Shown here piece by piece: positions 9,498 through 18,416 of a DNA stretch of 64,000 bases (position 1 is the stretch's first letter; each line of letters begins with the position of its first letter). Source of the stretch: Methylobacterium goesingense (GTDB lineage: Bacteria > Pseudomonadota > Alphaproteobacteria > Rhizobiales > Beijerinckiaceae); assembly GCF_022179225.1 (NCBI RefSeq), contig NZ_BPQL01000062.1, positions 1-64,000 on the forward strand. The letters are read 5' to 3'. A program made the translations under genes and the position numbers. The notes beneath the pieces were generated by a model. That model was given only the letters and a program-made list of their open reading frames with translations. It did no database searches and was not told where the DNA came from.

Positions 9498-11780
9498 TTA
9501 TTGAATCGCGACTTGTCTCATCAAGAAGCCCAGCGGCCGGGGATCACTTGAGTTTCCAAAAGACGCCGGCGATCGACATCCCTGACTTTCCAAGATCAAA
9601 CAAAGTGGCGAGCCTGATGTCGCTGCTGAGCTATCGGGAAGGTCGATCTCGATAGATCCATTATCCCTACAGTAATTCTTAGAGGTACAATCAAGTCCCA
9701 TCTCGGTCGCCAAGCTTACTTTGATGGATACGCCACTGTGAAGCAACTCGCCGTATAGAATAACCTTTCTGGCCCCAGGGGCGGGAACCACATAGATCGA
9801 GCCAGGCTCCGGACCAGACCAAGGATGCTCTTTCGACGTTCCAAAAAACCCGAAGACGCGGACAAACCGCTGATGTTCGGGCGAACCTGTACTGATTGTT
9901 TGCCCCACCCGCACCGGCTGGAGAACCATTCTGTTGTCGCTCAGGTCACGCCGACGCAGCCAGCGGATCACCGAAATGAGATCCGCGGGATTCGCCCTCA
10001 AATCCTCGGAGGGTCTCGACTCCAGTGCCTCCGACAATCGGAGACGCCGGATGAAGCTGTCATCCAGGTTTTGTAGGGCTGTATTGTCGGTCGGTGGCGC
10101 AGGCAAGCTTCCGAAAAACGAGCCGTGCGCGACGGAGGCGAGCATGTCGCTGTCGAGCACTGCGAGAATTCTCCAAAAATTCAAATCCCCATGCGGAATG
10201 ACGTCCGGCAGATACTCCGCCTCCTCCACGTTTCGTTGTGTGCCAAATTCATAGGCCGCCTGAAGTACTTTCGAGGCTCTGTACAAGTCAGGCTGATCGC
10301 GAAAATAATCCTGCAAGGCCTGCGTCAGCCGCATATTCATGCCTTGTCGCAGGATCGCCGACTGGGCGTAATCGACGATCCGGTTCGGCCCGATATCCGC
10401 GATCAGAGTCGGGTCGAGAGCAAAGCGACCTTGGTTCAGGAGATCGAACGTCGTCCGTGCGGTCGAGAGGGTCTCCGCCCAATGCTCATCCGCTTCATCC
10501 TCGACGCCGCCGAGAGATTCGACATCGATCAAGCAGGTTGCGTGAGCATTTCCGCGACGGCGCAGCAGGGCCTCATGACGGATGATGAAATCGAGGAGTT
10601 CGCCGACATAGCTCCGGCAACTGCTCCGCATCGCGTAGGAGCGGCCACGTTGACCCATCGCAGCCAAGCCGGTCCTGTCATGGCGCAACCGAAGGATCGC
10701 ATCGGCAATCGCATCGATGTTCCGTGGCGTGGCAACCTTGATGACGGCATCGTGCGGGATTTCTGCGTAACAGCCCGTATTGAAAACGATGACGGGTTTG
10801 GCCGTGATCAGCTGCTCGATGAGCGACACGGACGATCCTTCGGTGTTCGGGAAGCGTAAGTTTATGAACGCGTCCGCCTGAGCGCAGAGGATCTCCAACT
10901 CGTCCTGCGACAGATCGAGGGCAAACCTCACGCATCGCTCGAGGTTGTGTTCGCGGACGATATTTTTGAGATGATCGACATAGGCCGTAGCACCGGAAAA
11001 TCCAGCCACGACATAGGTTATCTCGTCACGCAAGACCTTTTGACTGGAGATAGCCAAAAGAATGTCGTCAATACACTTGGTAGACTGAACATGCCCGAAC
11101 GAGACCAAAGTTTGGCGCGACTGTGTACCAACAGGTTCCACACCTCTGGCAGCGGTCGGACGCTGGTCCCAGGGCATGCCGAGTTGCAACACCGGTCCAT
11201 CGAAGCGCGGCGAGGCGTAAGCTTCAGCATAAGCAGAGTGAACGATCAGCGCGGAACCGAGCTGAAAGAGCGGCGCGCCCATGGGATCCAAGCCGCACAG
11301 ATCAGAATCCCAAATTGCGTAGTGTAGGCCTTTCGTCTGGGTAATATTGGATTGCCGAATCCGCCGCATGGATTCTGGCTCGCCGTAGCGCGCGAACAGC
11401 GCTACGAGATCGGCAAAAGCGCTGCTCCCATCAAGGACAATCTTGGCGAGGAAATGCTGATATACATAGTCGTGGCAGATAATGATGCCTGGATAGTTCT
11501 GAAGTACATCAAAAAGCGCTTTATGATGCTCTTCGTTATTACCAATGTTGTATATCAGCACGTCGAACATGCTGTAGAACTTGCTGTCCGACGTCGCAGA
11601 AGCAATATCGACGAACCTGTGGTGGGTTGGATAAAGTCCTTCGACGACCGGTGCGATGATTGTCAGATCAATCTGACGGCCGGCATGCTTGGCGGGAATC
11701 GCGTCCGTTACAGACTTGCTGAACGTTCCAACACCCGTGCGGTTGTTGAATGGCGTGACCCAGCCAATTCGCAGCATCAT
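9498..11780 (-). CDS. GT4-type glycosyltransferase with long C-terminal extension
   Basis: 760 residues. Residues 1-400 form a two-domain GT-B enzyme: the N-terminal acceptor domain starts GWVTPFNNRTGVGTFS (the usual glycine loop). The donor domain has SFGHVQSTKCIDDIL and the E-x7-E motif with Glu314 and Glu322 in NTEGSSVSLIE, typical of retaining GT4 enzymes using nucleotide sugars. Residues 400-760 have no domain I recognise. The start ATG at 11780 overlaps the stop of the upstream glycosyltransferase gene (11777), so the two are translationally coupled. Cytoplasmic or peripheral on the inner membrane; probable role in assembly of a surface glycan. Confidence 0.85.
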   Translation of the reverse strand: MMLRIGWVTPFNNRTGVGTFSKSVTDAIPAKHAGRQIDLTIIAPVVEGLYPTHHRFVDIASATSDSKFYSMFDVLIYNIGNNEEHHKALFDVLQNYPGIIICHDYVYQHFLAKIVLDGSSAFADLVALFARYGEPESMRRIRQSNITQTKGLHYAIWDSDLCGLDPMGAPLFQLGSALIVHSAYAEAYASPRFDGPVLQLGMPWDQRPTAARGVEPVGTQSRQTLVSFGHVQSTKCIDDILLAISSQKVLRDEITYVVAGFSGATAYVDHLKNIVREHNLERCVRFALDLSQDELEILCAQADAFINLRFPNTEGSSVSLIEQLITAKPVIVFNTGCYAEIPHDAVIKVATPRNIDAIADAILRLRHDRTGLAAMGQRGRSYAMRSSCRSYVGELLDFIIRHEALLRRRGNAHATCLIDVESLGGVEDEADEHWAETLSTARTTFDLLNQGRFALDPTLIADIGPNRIVDYAQSAILRQGMNMRLTQALQDYFRDQPDLYRASKVLQAAYEFGTQRNVEEAEYLPDVIPHGDLNFWRILAVLDSDMLASVAHGSFFGSLPAPPTDNTALQNLDDSFIRRLRLSEALESRPSEDLRANPADLISVIRWLRRRDLSDNRMVLQPVRVGQTISTGSPEHQRFVRVFGFFGTSKEHPWSGPEPGSIYVVPAPGARKVILYGELLHSGVSIKVSLATEMGLDCTSKNYCRDNGSIEIDLPDSSAATSGSPLCLILESQGCRSPASFGNSSDPRPLGFLMRQVAIQ

Positions 11781-12715
11781 GCAACGAGATCCTTAGCCAT
11801 ATCAGCCCAAGACAGCACCGCGTAGGATGTCGACAAACGCCCATTGCTTGCCATCTGCTTGTATAAACTCGGAGTTTCGAACAACATATTCGCGAATTCG
11901 AGGGCGTCGTCGATCGAATGGCAATTTATGACGTTGTACTCGTCTCGCAGGGATCCCGGTGAATTTTCGTTCCGGACAACCCATTCGGCACCGAAGATCA
12001 GAACAGGGATGCCGCTGTGCCAGCTGTCACAGATACGGAGACGCTCGCTGTTCTTCGTATCCTGCCCAATATGAATATGGAGGCCTGATGCATCATCGCC
12101 GAATTCGGAATCCGCGACGTATCGAATACGATTATGATCGTCTCCCTCAAGTCCGATGCATTCGATGAAGAATGCACTGTCGGACAGGAATCGATTCGTG
12201 ACATTTCTCGCCAATTGGTCATCGGCGAGATGGTTAATAATCGTCACACGCTGTGGCGTGCTTGAGCAAGGCAATTTCTGAAACAAATTGAGAGGCGGAA
12301 GATCATGGATCTTTGTGCCGGTCTTCGGGAGAAACACCGAAGCCAATCGGGCTCGTTGTCCAAGCAGGTTGATGCGCGACGTTGGCAGGTCGTTTTTCGC
12401 ACAGACCAGCAGTCTTTCGAAGACGTCATCATTGCTTGTCCTGGTCTCCAACGGACCAATATAGATCAAGCTCGACCTGATGACGTTTGCCAAGCGTTCA
12501 TGCGCCGTCAGTCCGATCGATACGATGCTGTGGATGCTTTTATAAGCCGTTCACTTTCGAGATCGAGGTAACCTGTCAAAGGAGAAATCCGCGTGTAACT
12601 CTCGGCCCTCGTTGCGCGCCAGGCGGGAAAGTGCGGCTTCAAGATTCTTGTAAATGACACTCGACTTCTTACTGCCAATTTGATCATCATTCCGATAGTA
12701 GATAGCCCTCGGCAT
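11777..12715 (-). pseudogene. Glycosyltransferase interrupted by an in-frame TGA
   Basis: The frame opens at ATG 12715 after a GGGGGA ribosome site, runs MPRAIYYRNDDQIG to KNLEAALSRLA, and meets TGA at 12553-12551. In the same frame it then continues without another stop to 11777: YKSIHSIVSIGLTAHERL, LIYIGPLETRTSNDD and a GT-B donor domain (HSGIPVLIFGAEWVVRNE, SIDDALEFANMLFE). Restoring the codon would give about 312 residues, a plausible small glycosyltransferase. Translation of the distal part could restart at TTG 12493, making a 238-residue fragment lacking the acceptor domain. It precedes the GT4 gene by a four-base overlap. Confidence 0.65.
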
Positions 12716-13161
12716 CGAGCATCCCCCAAGTATTTCAAACCACGCGATCGTCGCTTTTCTATCTACGCAGCTGCAGCGGCTCCAGCAGTCGGTGATCCCG
12801 GGCTGCCGATGAGCGAACATATCGCTTCAAAAGGGATTATCAGGCGAAAACTTCGCAGTCCAGCCCGTCTGTACCTTTTTGGGGCGAGGCATGTTTCGCG
12901 CTCGGCGCGACATGATCCACTTCGTGGCCGGAATGTTCCACATTGGTACGAAACACGGACATCCACGGTGGAACGGCAGCTTGGAACCCGTGAAGGTTGC
13001 GAGCTGCTCCGCCCTTACCCGGGCTTTCGCGGGACTCGGCAGTGGCCTCGGACAGAATTGCGATACGCCGATCTTCGGCGCGTTCGGGGTTCACATGCGT
13101 CTCGGACGCACGGCAACGACGCAGTCGTCCGAGGTCGCGGGAGACGTCGGCAGGCTTCGGA
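12716..13161. other. Gap inside the glycan cluster
   Basis: About 450 bases between the sugar methyltransferase gene and the interrupted glycosyltransferase. Open frames exist on both strands but none shows a recognised domain or a good ribosome site. It may hold a promoter for the lower-GC part of the cluster. Confidence 0.35.
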
Positions 13162-14655
13162 TCACCCTTCGCCGCACCGGTAGAATTCCTCGACATAGCC
13201 ATCGCGCAACCAGAACAGGTTCCGCGACAGCCTCCGATAGCCTCCGGCGTCCCGGATCAGTTCGGGCACGCGCAACTGTCGCCCCGTCTGCGTGTTGAGC
13301 GCGGAGGCCTCCTGATTGACCGAGTAGAACGACGGGGCGATCTGCTTGATCCGGTCGATATAGGCCCGTCCGGCCGCGGGCGACATTTCCGGAATGGAAT
13401 CCTGGTTGAGCACCACGTCGAAGCGCAGGCCGGGCGTGTTGATCTCCCACCAGGGCAGCACCTGAACACGGTTCGGCGTCTCTCCGCTCAAGGAGACGGG
13501 AAGTCCGCAGCGGAGCAGGAAGTACCCCTGGAGGATGTTGGTATAGGGCAGGTCGTAGATGGTGTACGCGCAGGTCCCTCGGGCGAGATACGCGCAGAGC
13601 CCGCCGAACCCGCCCCCGATCTCGGCCACGTGCTCGAAGGGTCCGAGCGCGTTGATGCGCCAGGCCGCATAGGCATGCATGAACGACTGCTCGGGGAAGG
13701 CGGCCCCTCTGAGGGAAACCCCGAAGGGGGCGCCGATCGGAGGAAATGCGAGTTCGAAGCCGATCGCGGCCTCCAGCTCGGCGATGAGGTCCTGCGGTTC
13801 CAAGTTTTGCCGTTGCAGATCCTGCCATTCGAGCGGCGCATCGGTCCCTCCCTGCTCGGGCGACCGGACCGGACGGACGCCCACGGCCTCCCCGAACCGC
13901 AGGAGGCGGTCGCACCACATGGCCGCATGGCGGTCGGGGACGGCGCGGGCGCGGGCGGCCGTGCTCCTGCCCATGGCGAGGCCGTGCACCAGGTGCTCCT
14001 GGAACATGTTCGCCAGAAGGTCCGACAGGAGCTCCGGGTCTCTCCGGGCGAGCGCGGTCTTCAGGCGGGTGTGGCCGGCGGTCAGCTGGTCCCACATGCC
14101 GCCGGTCTTGCCCGGATTCGCGGCGGCCGACACGTGCCACGCGGCGATGATCCGGCTGCAGATCGCGAGGTCCGCCTCGCCCCGGGACGGCGCTTCGAAC
14201 CGAAAGGCCGGCATCGCGCCGACCGTCCGATAGGGATACCGGAACAGCTCTCGCCCCAGGCGGGAGGACATGTCCGCGACGATGTCGGCGGACAGCTTGT
14301 AGATGCGCCCCTCGTGCCGGCCGACGTTCAGGTAGTGAACCTCGGCCGAAGGACAGTATCCCGCCGCGATGGCCTCCTCGATGTCGCCGTGCAGTTCGAG
14401 ATACGAGGCTGCATCGAAGTCGTGCGGCAACAGCGCGAGCAGATCCGGATCGATGATCGAACCATCCGCATTCGCGGCGTATTTCCGGCCCTCGTGCCGG
14501 CCGTGCCGCAGGTAATGCTCCTCGGCCGACAGGCCCTCACCCTCCCGGATGGAGAGGGCGACGTCCGGATTGATGCGCAGGTAGGCCTCGGCGTCGAAGT
14601 CCTTCGGCAGATCCTTGTGGCGCTTGAACCGAGCCACATCGATGAAACGCCGCAT
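13162..14655 (-). CDS. Putative sugar O-methyltransferase with two N-terminal repeats
   Basis: 497 residues. The N-terminus holds two copies of a roughly 40-residue module (about 19-57 and 78-115) with the pattern FDAxxYLxxxxD..., then HYLxxGRHEGR, often seen in front of glycan-modifying enzymes in alphaproteobacteria. Residues about 190-490 match the putative sugar O-methyltransferase family: the SAM-binding loop VAEIGGGFGGLCAYLA, then TIYDLPYTNILQGYFL and FDVVLNQDSIPEM. It would methylate a sugar or glycosyl group in the cytoplasm. It is the first gene of the minus-strand glycan cluster and its GC matches the backbone, unlike the genes after it. Confidence 0.8.
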   Translation of the reverse strand: MRRFIDVARFKRHKDLPKDFDAEAYLRINPDVALSIREGEGLSAEEHYLRHGRHEGRKYAANADGSIIDPDLLALLPHDFDAASYLELHGDIEEAIAAGYCPSAEVHYLNVGRHEGRIYKLSADIVADMSSRLGRELFRYPYRTVGAMPAFRFEAPSRGEADLAICSRIIAAWHVSAAANPGKTGGMWDQLTAGHTRLKTALARRDPELLSDLLANMFQEHLVHGLAMGRSTAARARAVPDRHAAMWCDRLLRFGEAVGVRPVRSPEQGGTDAPLEWQDLQRQNLEPQDLIAELEAAIGFELAFPPIGAPFGVSLRGAAFPEQSFMHAYAAWRINALGPFEHVAEIGGGFGGLCAYLARGTCAYTIYDLPYTNILQGYFLLRCGLPVSLSGETPNRVQVLPWWEINTPGLRFDVVLNQDSIPEMSPAAGRAYIDRIKQIAPSFYSVNQEASALNTQTGRQLRVPELIRDAGGYRRLSRNLFWLRDGYVEEFYRCGEG

Positions 14656-14867
14656 ACCCGCCCCTCCGGCCGATCACAGTGTCGGCTCCCTGAACTCCTG
14701 CCACAACGAGCCCCTGCCATAACAGGTCCGTGGAATCGCCGAGAAGTGTCCCGCCGCGAGCCGTCCGGGCAGGACCGAGGCTCGATCCGGGGGAACAGCC
14801 CGGATCGAGCCCGGTTTCCCGAAACGGGGGCAGCCGCATCGCGGCCGGTGAGACGGACAGGTACAGC

Positions 14868-15887
14868 ATGACCGCATCGGTATCCCGCGCCGTGATCGTC
14901 CAGCCCGGGGGCGGCTTCGAGGCCGTCGGATTCGGCGAACGGCCCGTTCCGGAGCCGGGGCCCGGCGAGATCACCGTCCGCCTGCGGGCGAGTTCGCTCA
15001 ACTATCACGACTATGCCGTGGTCAGCGGCCTGTGGGGGCCGAGCGCGCCGCGCGTGCCGATGTCGGACGGGGCGGGCGAGGTCGAGGCGGTGGGACCGGG
15101 CATCGAGGCCTTCGCGGTCGGAGATCGCGTGGTCAGCACGTTCTTTCCCACCTGGACCGAGGGCCAGCCCCAGGTCGAGGGCTTCGCGACCGTGCCGGGC
15201 GACGGCATCGACGGCTATGCCCGCGAGCGGGTCACCGCCTCCGCGCTGGCCTTCACCCATGCGCCCCGGGGTTGGGACCACGCCGAGGCGGCGACCCTGA
15301 CCACGGCGGCGCTCACCGCCTGGCGCGCCCTGCACGGGGATGCGGGCCTGAAGGGCGGCGACGTCATCCTCGTGCAGGGCACCGGCGGCGTCTCGGTGTT
15401 CGCGCTGCAATTCGCCAAGGCCGCGGGTGCCACCGTGATCGCCACCTCGTCCAGCGACGAAAAGCTCGAGCGTCTGCGCGCGCTCGGAGCCGACCACATC
15501 GTCAATTACCGCTCCGATGCCGCCTGGGGGGAGACCGCCCGGCGCCTCACCGGCGGGCGCGGGGTCGACCACGTCCTCGATGTCGGCGGTCCCGCGACCC
15601 TGGAGCAGTCGATGGCCGCCGTGCGGGTGGGCGGCCACATCTCGGTGATCGGCATCCTCACGGGGGTCGCCGGGCCGCTGCCGCTGGTCCCGGCACTCGT
15701 CCGGCAGATCCGCCTCCAGGGCGTCCTCGTCGGCAGCCGGCGCCAGCAGATCGAGATGGTTCGCGGCATCGAGGCCTGCGGCCTGCGGCCGATCGTCGAC
15801 AGCCGCTATCCCCTGGCGGACCTCGTCGCGGCGTTCCGGCACCAGGAGAGCAACCGGCACTTCGGCAAGATCTGCATCGAGATCTGA
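14868..15887 (+). CDS. Zinc-type/quinone-like NAD(P)-dependent alcohol dehydrogenase (MDR family)
   Basis: 339 residues of the medium-chain dehydrogenase/reductase family. The N-terminal GroES-like domain contains [16 protein letters not shown] and [14 protein letters not shown]. The Rossmann domain contains [22 protein letters not shown] followed by [10 protein letters not shown] and [10 protein letters not shown]. The cysteine ligands of zinc alcohol dehydrogenases are missing, so it is probably a zinc-independent quinone-reductase-like enzyme using NAD(P)H. The start is ATG 14868; a longer in-frame start at 14730 lacks family resemblance. Substrate unknown. It stands alone on the plus strand, convergent with the MAPEG gene. 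Confidence 0.88.
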   Translation: MTASVSRAVIVQPGGGFEAVGFGERPVPEPGPGEITVRLRASSLNYHDYAVVSGLWGPSAPRVPMSDGAGEVEAVGPGIEAFAVGDRVVSTFFPTWTEGQPQVEGFATVPGDGIDGYARERVTASALAFTHAPRGWDHAEAATLTTAALTAWRALHGDAGLKGGDVILVQGTGGVSVFALQFAKAAGATVIATSSSDEKLERLRALGADHIVNYRSDAAWGETARRLTGGRGVDHVLDVGGPATLEQSMAAVRVGGHISVIGILTGVAGPLPLVPALVRQIRLQGVLVGSRRQQIEMVRGIEACGLRPIVDSRYPLADLVAAFRHQESNRHFGKICIEI

Positions 15888-15931
15888 GCCGCCTCCGGCT
15901 CGCGGCCGGCTTTCGCGTTGGCGGCTTCCCC

Positions 15932-16330
15932 TCAGCCGACGCGGAGCAACAGGGCAATGGCCGCCACGGCGAGGACCGCGAAGGTTGCCAGGATGCCGCC
16001 CCCGCGGCAGGCGAACTGCCAGGGCGTGTTCTTGGGCGCCAACATCCCGAACGGGTGCAGCACGCGCGCCACGAGGAGCACGATCAGGAGACCGCGCACC
16101 AGGGTCGGCCCGCCGCCACCCGCTTCAAGGAGGCCGACGAGGAGCAGCGCCAGCGGCACGTACTCCCCGAAATTGCCCTGCGCGCGGATGCGCTTCTCCA
16201 GGTCCGCGTTCCCGCCATCGCCGTGCAGGACATCCGCCGACAGGCGGCCGGCGACGACCCAGGCGGAGAGCCCCACATAGAGGAGCGCGAACAAGGCCGC
16301 GTAGAAGGCCGTCAGGGCGGGATAGGTCAC
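15932..16330 (-). CDS. MAPEG-family membrane protein
   Basis: 132 residues with four hydrophobic segments (about 5-28, 55-72, 78-95, 108-130). The motif RIRAQGNFGEYVPLALLLVGLLE between the first two is the MAPEG signature, followed by ARVLHPFGM. MAPEG proteins include glutathione-dependent transferases and peroxidases of the inner membrane; bacterial YecN-like members are poorly characterised. The key Glu, Asn and Arg residues of the signature are present. Neighbouring cupin and catalase-family genes on the same strand hint at an oxidative-stress group, but spacing (about 150 bases) does not prove an operon. Confidence 0.85.
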   Translation of the reverse strand: MTYPALTAFYAALFALLYVGLSAWVVAGRLSADVLHGDGGNADLEKRIRAQGNFGEYVPLALLLVGLLEAGGGGPTLVRGLLIVLLVARVLHPFGMLAPKNTPWQFACRGGGILATFAVLAVAAIALLLRVG

Positions 16331-16483
16331 GGGGTCACTCCGGGGGCTCGGTGTCTCTCAAAAACGCCCGTCGCAGCGTCGCCGTTCAGGCCACGGGCCG
16401 ACCGTGCTCGGGCGCTTCGTGAGGCGCATGCAGGCTGGATCGGGTGGGCCCGACGGCACACGAAGCGCCGTCTCGGCCCGAGG

Positions 16484-17050
16484 TCAGCGGGACCCTTGCG
16501 CCGTGCGGCTCGGGTCGTCGGCCGGGTCGTCGGCCGGGTCGATGTAGTTCAGGCCGAAGGGTCCGGTCCCGTTGACCTGCAGCTCCACCGGCTCGCTCGT
16601 GGTCCAGAGGGCATGCGGCATGTCCTGCGGCAGGTAGACGAAGCCGCCGGCGCGCAGGGGCTTGCCGGCGTTTCTGTCCAGCCTCGCGCCATGCTGGTGG
16701 TAGATCGCGCCGGACAGGATGGTGAGCGTCTCGGCCTGGGCATGCGTGTGCGGCGCGATCACGGTGTCGGCGGGAAACCGGATGCGCAGCACGAACGGCC
16801 CGGGCTTGGCCGGATCGCCCGCCACCCGGCTCATCTGCGTGCCCTTGGGCAGGTTCGCCGGCCCCGGCTCGTAGACGACGCTGGCCGCATCCGGGACCGT
16901 GACACTGCCATTGGCTGCGTGATCATGGGCCGCGTGATCATGGGCCGCGTGGTCGCCAGCCTCCGCGAAAGCCTCTCCCGCCAAGGGGATCGCCAGCAGG
17001 ACGGGGGACGCCAGCAGGATGGCGGTCAGGGTTCGTGCGAGCGGGTTCAT
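16484..17050 (-). CDS. Exported cupin-domain protein with His-rich linker
   Basis: 188 residues. MNPLARTLTAILLASPVLLA to AFA is a Sec-type signal peptide. It is followed by a His-Asp repeat (DHAAHDHAAHDHAA), encoded by tandem 15-bp units at about 16918-16947, which may bind metal. A single cupin domain follows: FPADTVIAPHTHAQAETLTILSG gives the first cupin motif (HTH...E) and GGFVYLPQDMPHALW the second (His). The protein should be periplasmic. The start is ATG 17050. It lies 58 bases after the catalase-family gene on the same strand, probably co-transcribed. Enzymatic activity, if any, is unknown. Confidence 0.85.
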   Translation of the reverse strand: MNPLARTLTAILLASPVLLAIPLAGEAFAEAGDHAAHDHAAHDHAANGSVTVPDAASVVYEPGPANLPKGTQMSRVAGDPAKPGPFVLRIRFPADTVIAPHTHAQAETLTILSGAIYHQHGARLDRNAGKPLRAGGFVYLPQDMPHALWTTSEPVELQVNGTGPFGLNYIDPADDPADDPSRTAQGSR

Positions 17051-17108
17051 GCGGCGTCCTGTCGATTCAGGGTCGGAGGGGGACGCCGTCAGGCGCCCGC
17101 GTGGATCT

Positions 17109-18185
17109 TCAGCGCCCGGCGCCGGGCTCGTGGATGGGGCAACCGTTGAAGCGCTGCCGGAACTCGGCCGAGTGCCGATAGGGGATGTTGCGGGCGCGGT
17201 TGATGTTGCCCAGCGGCTGGTGCGCAGCGAGCCCGGTCCAGACCGAGAAGCGCATTTCCTCGTCGACGGCCTGCACCCGCGCGGCGTCCCAGCTGTCCTG
17301 CGGCCGGATGGTGATGAGCCCAACGCGCTGGAACGGCGCCTCGTCCTCCTTCCACTCCACGGTCGGATCCTCGACGGGCTGGAGCGCGAGGTCGCGGCAA
17401 AGCTGGACCCGAAATTCCCAGACGCCCTCGATGCCGCGCATCTCGGCACGCACCGTCTCGCGGATCGCGTCGGGACGGCCGGACGCGTCGATCTCGGTGC
17501 CGGTCCGCGCGGTCAATCCGGGGGCCACGGGCGCGACGGAGAACTTCGCGATGTAATCGCCGTAGCGGAACGGGGTGACGCTGTAATAGGTCTCGCCGAG
17601 CGGATCGACGTTGGGCGCGCCGCCGAGGGACGCGATCGTCGTGCTCTCGACGCCCACCGCCTGCAGGGCCTTGTTGACCCCGCGCAGCACCGTCGAGGCC
17701 GCCACCTTGAGGCCCTCGGCCCGGTCGGTAGTACCGGCCAGCAGCTTCAGGCTGCCGAGGAACTTGTCGGCGCTCGGCGCCTGGAAGACCGTGCCGTTGA
17801 CCATGATGAAGTTCTGCGTCGTGCCCTCGGCGCCGGGCAGGCGCTCGCCCTCGACGTCGAGCACCTTCAGGGCGAGGCCGCGCGGCAGGGAGACCGCATC
17901 GGGCAGGATGTCGCCGGCATTGGTGGAGAGGCGCATGTAGACCGGGTGCTCACCGGCCTTGGCGAACAGGCCCTGCGCGAGTTCGGGCGGCAGGTTCGCG
18001 TCGACCGTCAGGACCCCTTCCAGGATGCCGTACGATTTGGCGTGCACCGAGCGGACCGCGTGGCCGGAATCCTCGGCCACCTTGTGGAGGATCTTGTCGA
18101 AGGTCTTGTTCAACTGCTCGATCGTCTCGCCCTCGTCGGACTTCATCTGCTCGACATCGGGCGTATAGCGGACTGGCGCTAGCAA
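17109..18185 (-). CDS. Catalase-family (SrpA-like) haem peroxidase
   Basis: 358 residues, shorter than true monofunctional catalases (about 480) and like the catalase-related peroxidase group. The catalytic distal region reads RSVHAKSYGILEG with the distal His; FIMVNGTVFQAPS and LGETYYSVTPFRYGDY follow. The proximal haem ligand is probably the Tyr in RARNIPYRHSAEFR. No signal peptide is seen, although the family often has one; expected role is peroxide or organic-peroxide removal. It is followed by the exported cupin gene. The start at 18185 is supported by family length. Confidence 0.85.
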   Translation of the reverse strand: MLAPVRYTPDVEQMKSDEGETIEQLNKTFDKILHKVAEDSGHAVRSVHAKSYGILEGVLTVDANLPPELAQGLFAKAGEHPVYMRLSTNAGDILPDAVSLPRGLALKVLDVEGERLPGAEGTTQNFIMVNGTVFQAPSADKFLGSLKLLAGTTDRAEGLKVAASTVLRGVNKALQAVGVESTTIASLGGAPNVDPLGETYYSVTPFRYGDYIAKFSVAPVAPGLTARTGTEIDASGRPDAIRETVRAEMRGIEGVWEFRVQLCRDLALQPVEDPTVEWKEDEAPFQRVGLITIRPQDSWDAARVQAVDEEMRFSVWTGLAAHQPLGNINRARNIPYRHSAEFRQRFNGCPIHEPGAGR

Positions 18186-18416
18186 GGTCTGGGGCTCCGG
18201 TGCAGTGCAATCTCGACGTGAACAACGCGCAAATCGGTCCGTTCCCCAATCGGCGGGCCTTCAAGACTGCGTGACCGCGGGGCGTCCAGCCCGGGCAGGC
18301 GCGCAGGCCCGATCGGACACGGGTGCGGGTCCGGCGAACGCGAATGTGACGTTTGTACCCCTGGTCTGATCCGGATCGGTCCGTAGAACGGTTCCGATCA
18401 ATAGGATTGCCTTCGC

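Noticed and set aside
12840-13202. 120-codon minus-strand frame after the sugar methyltransferase
   Set aside because: Starts inside the methyltransferase gene and has no recognisable domain.
15032-17149. 705-codon plus-strand frame across dehydrogenase, MAPEG and cupin genes
   Set aside because: It spans three well-supported genes in other frames and has shadow composition.
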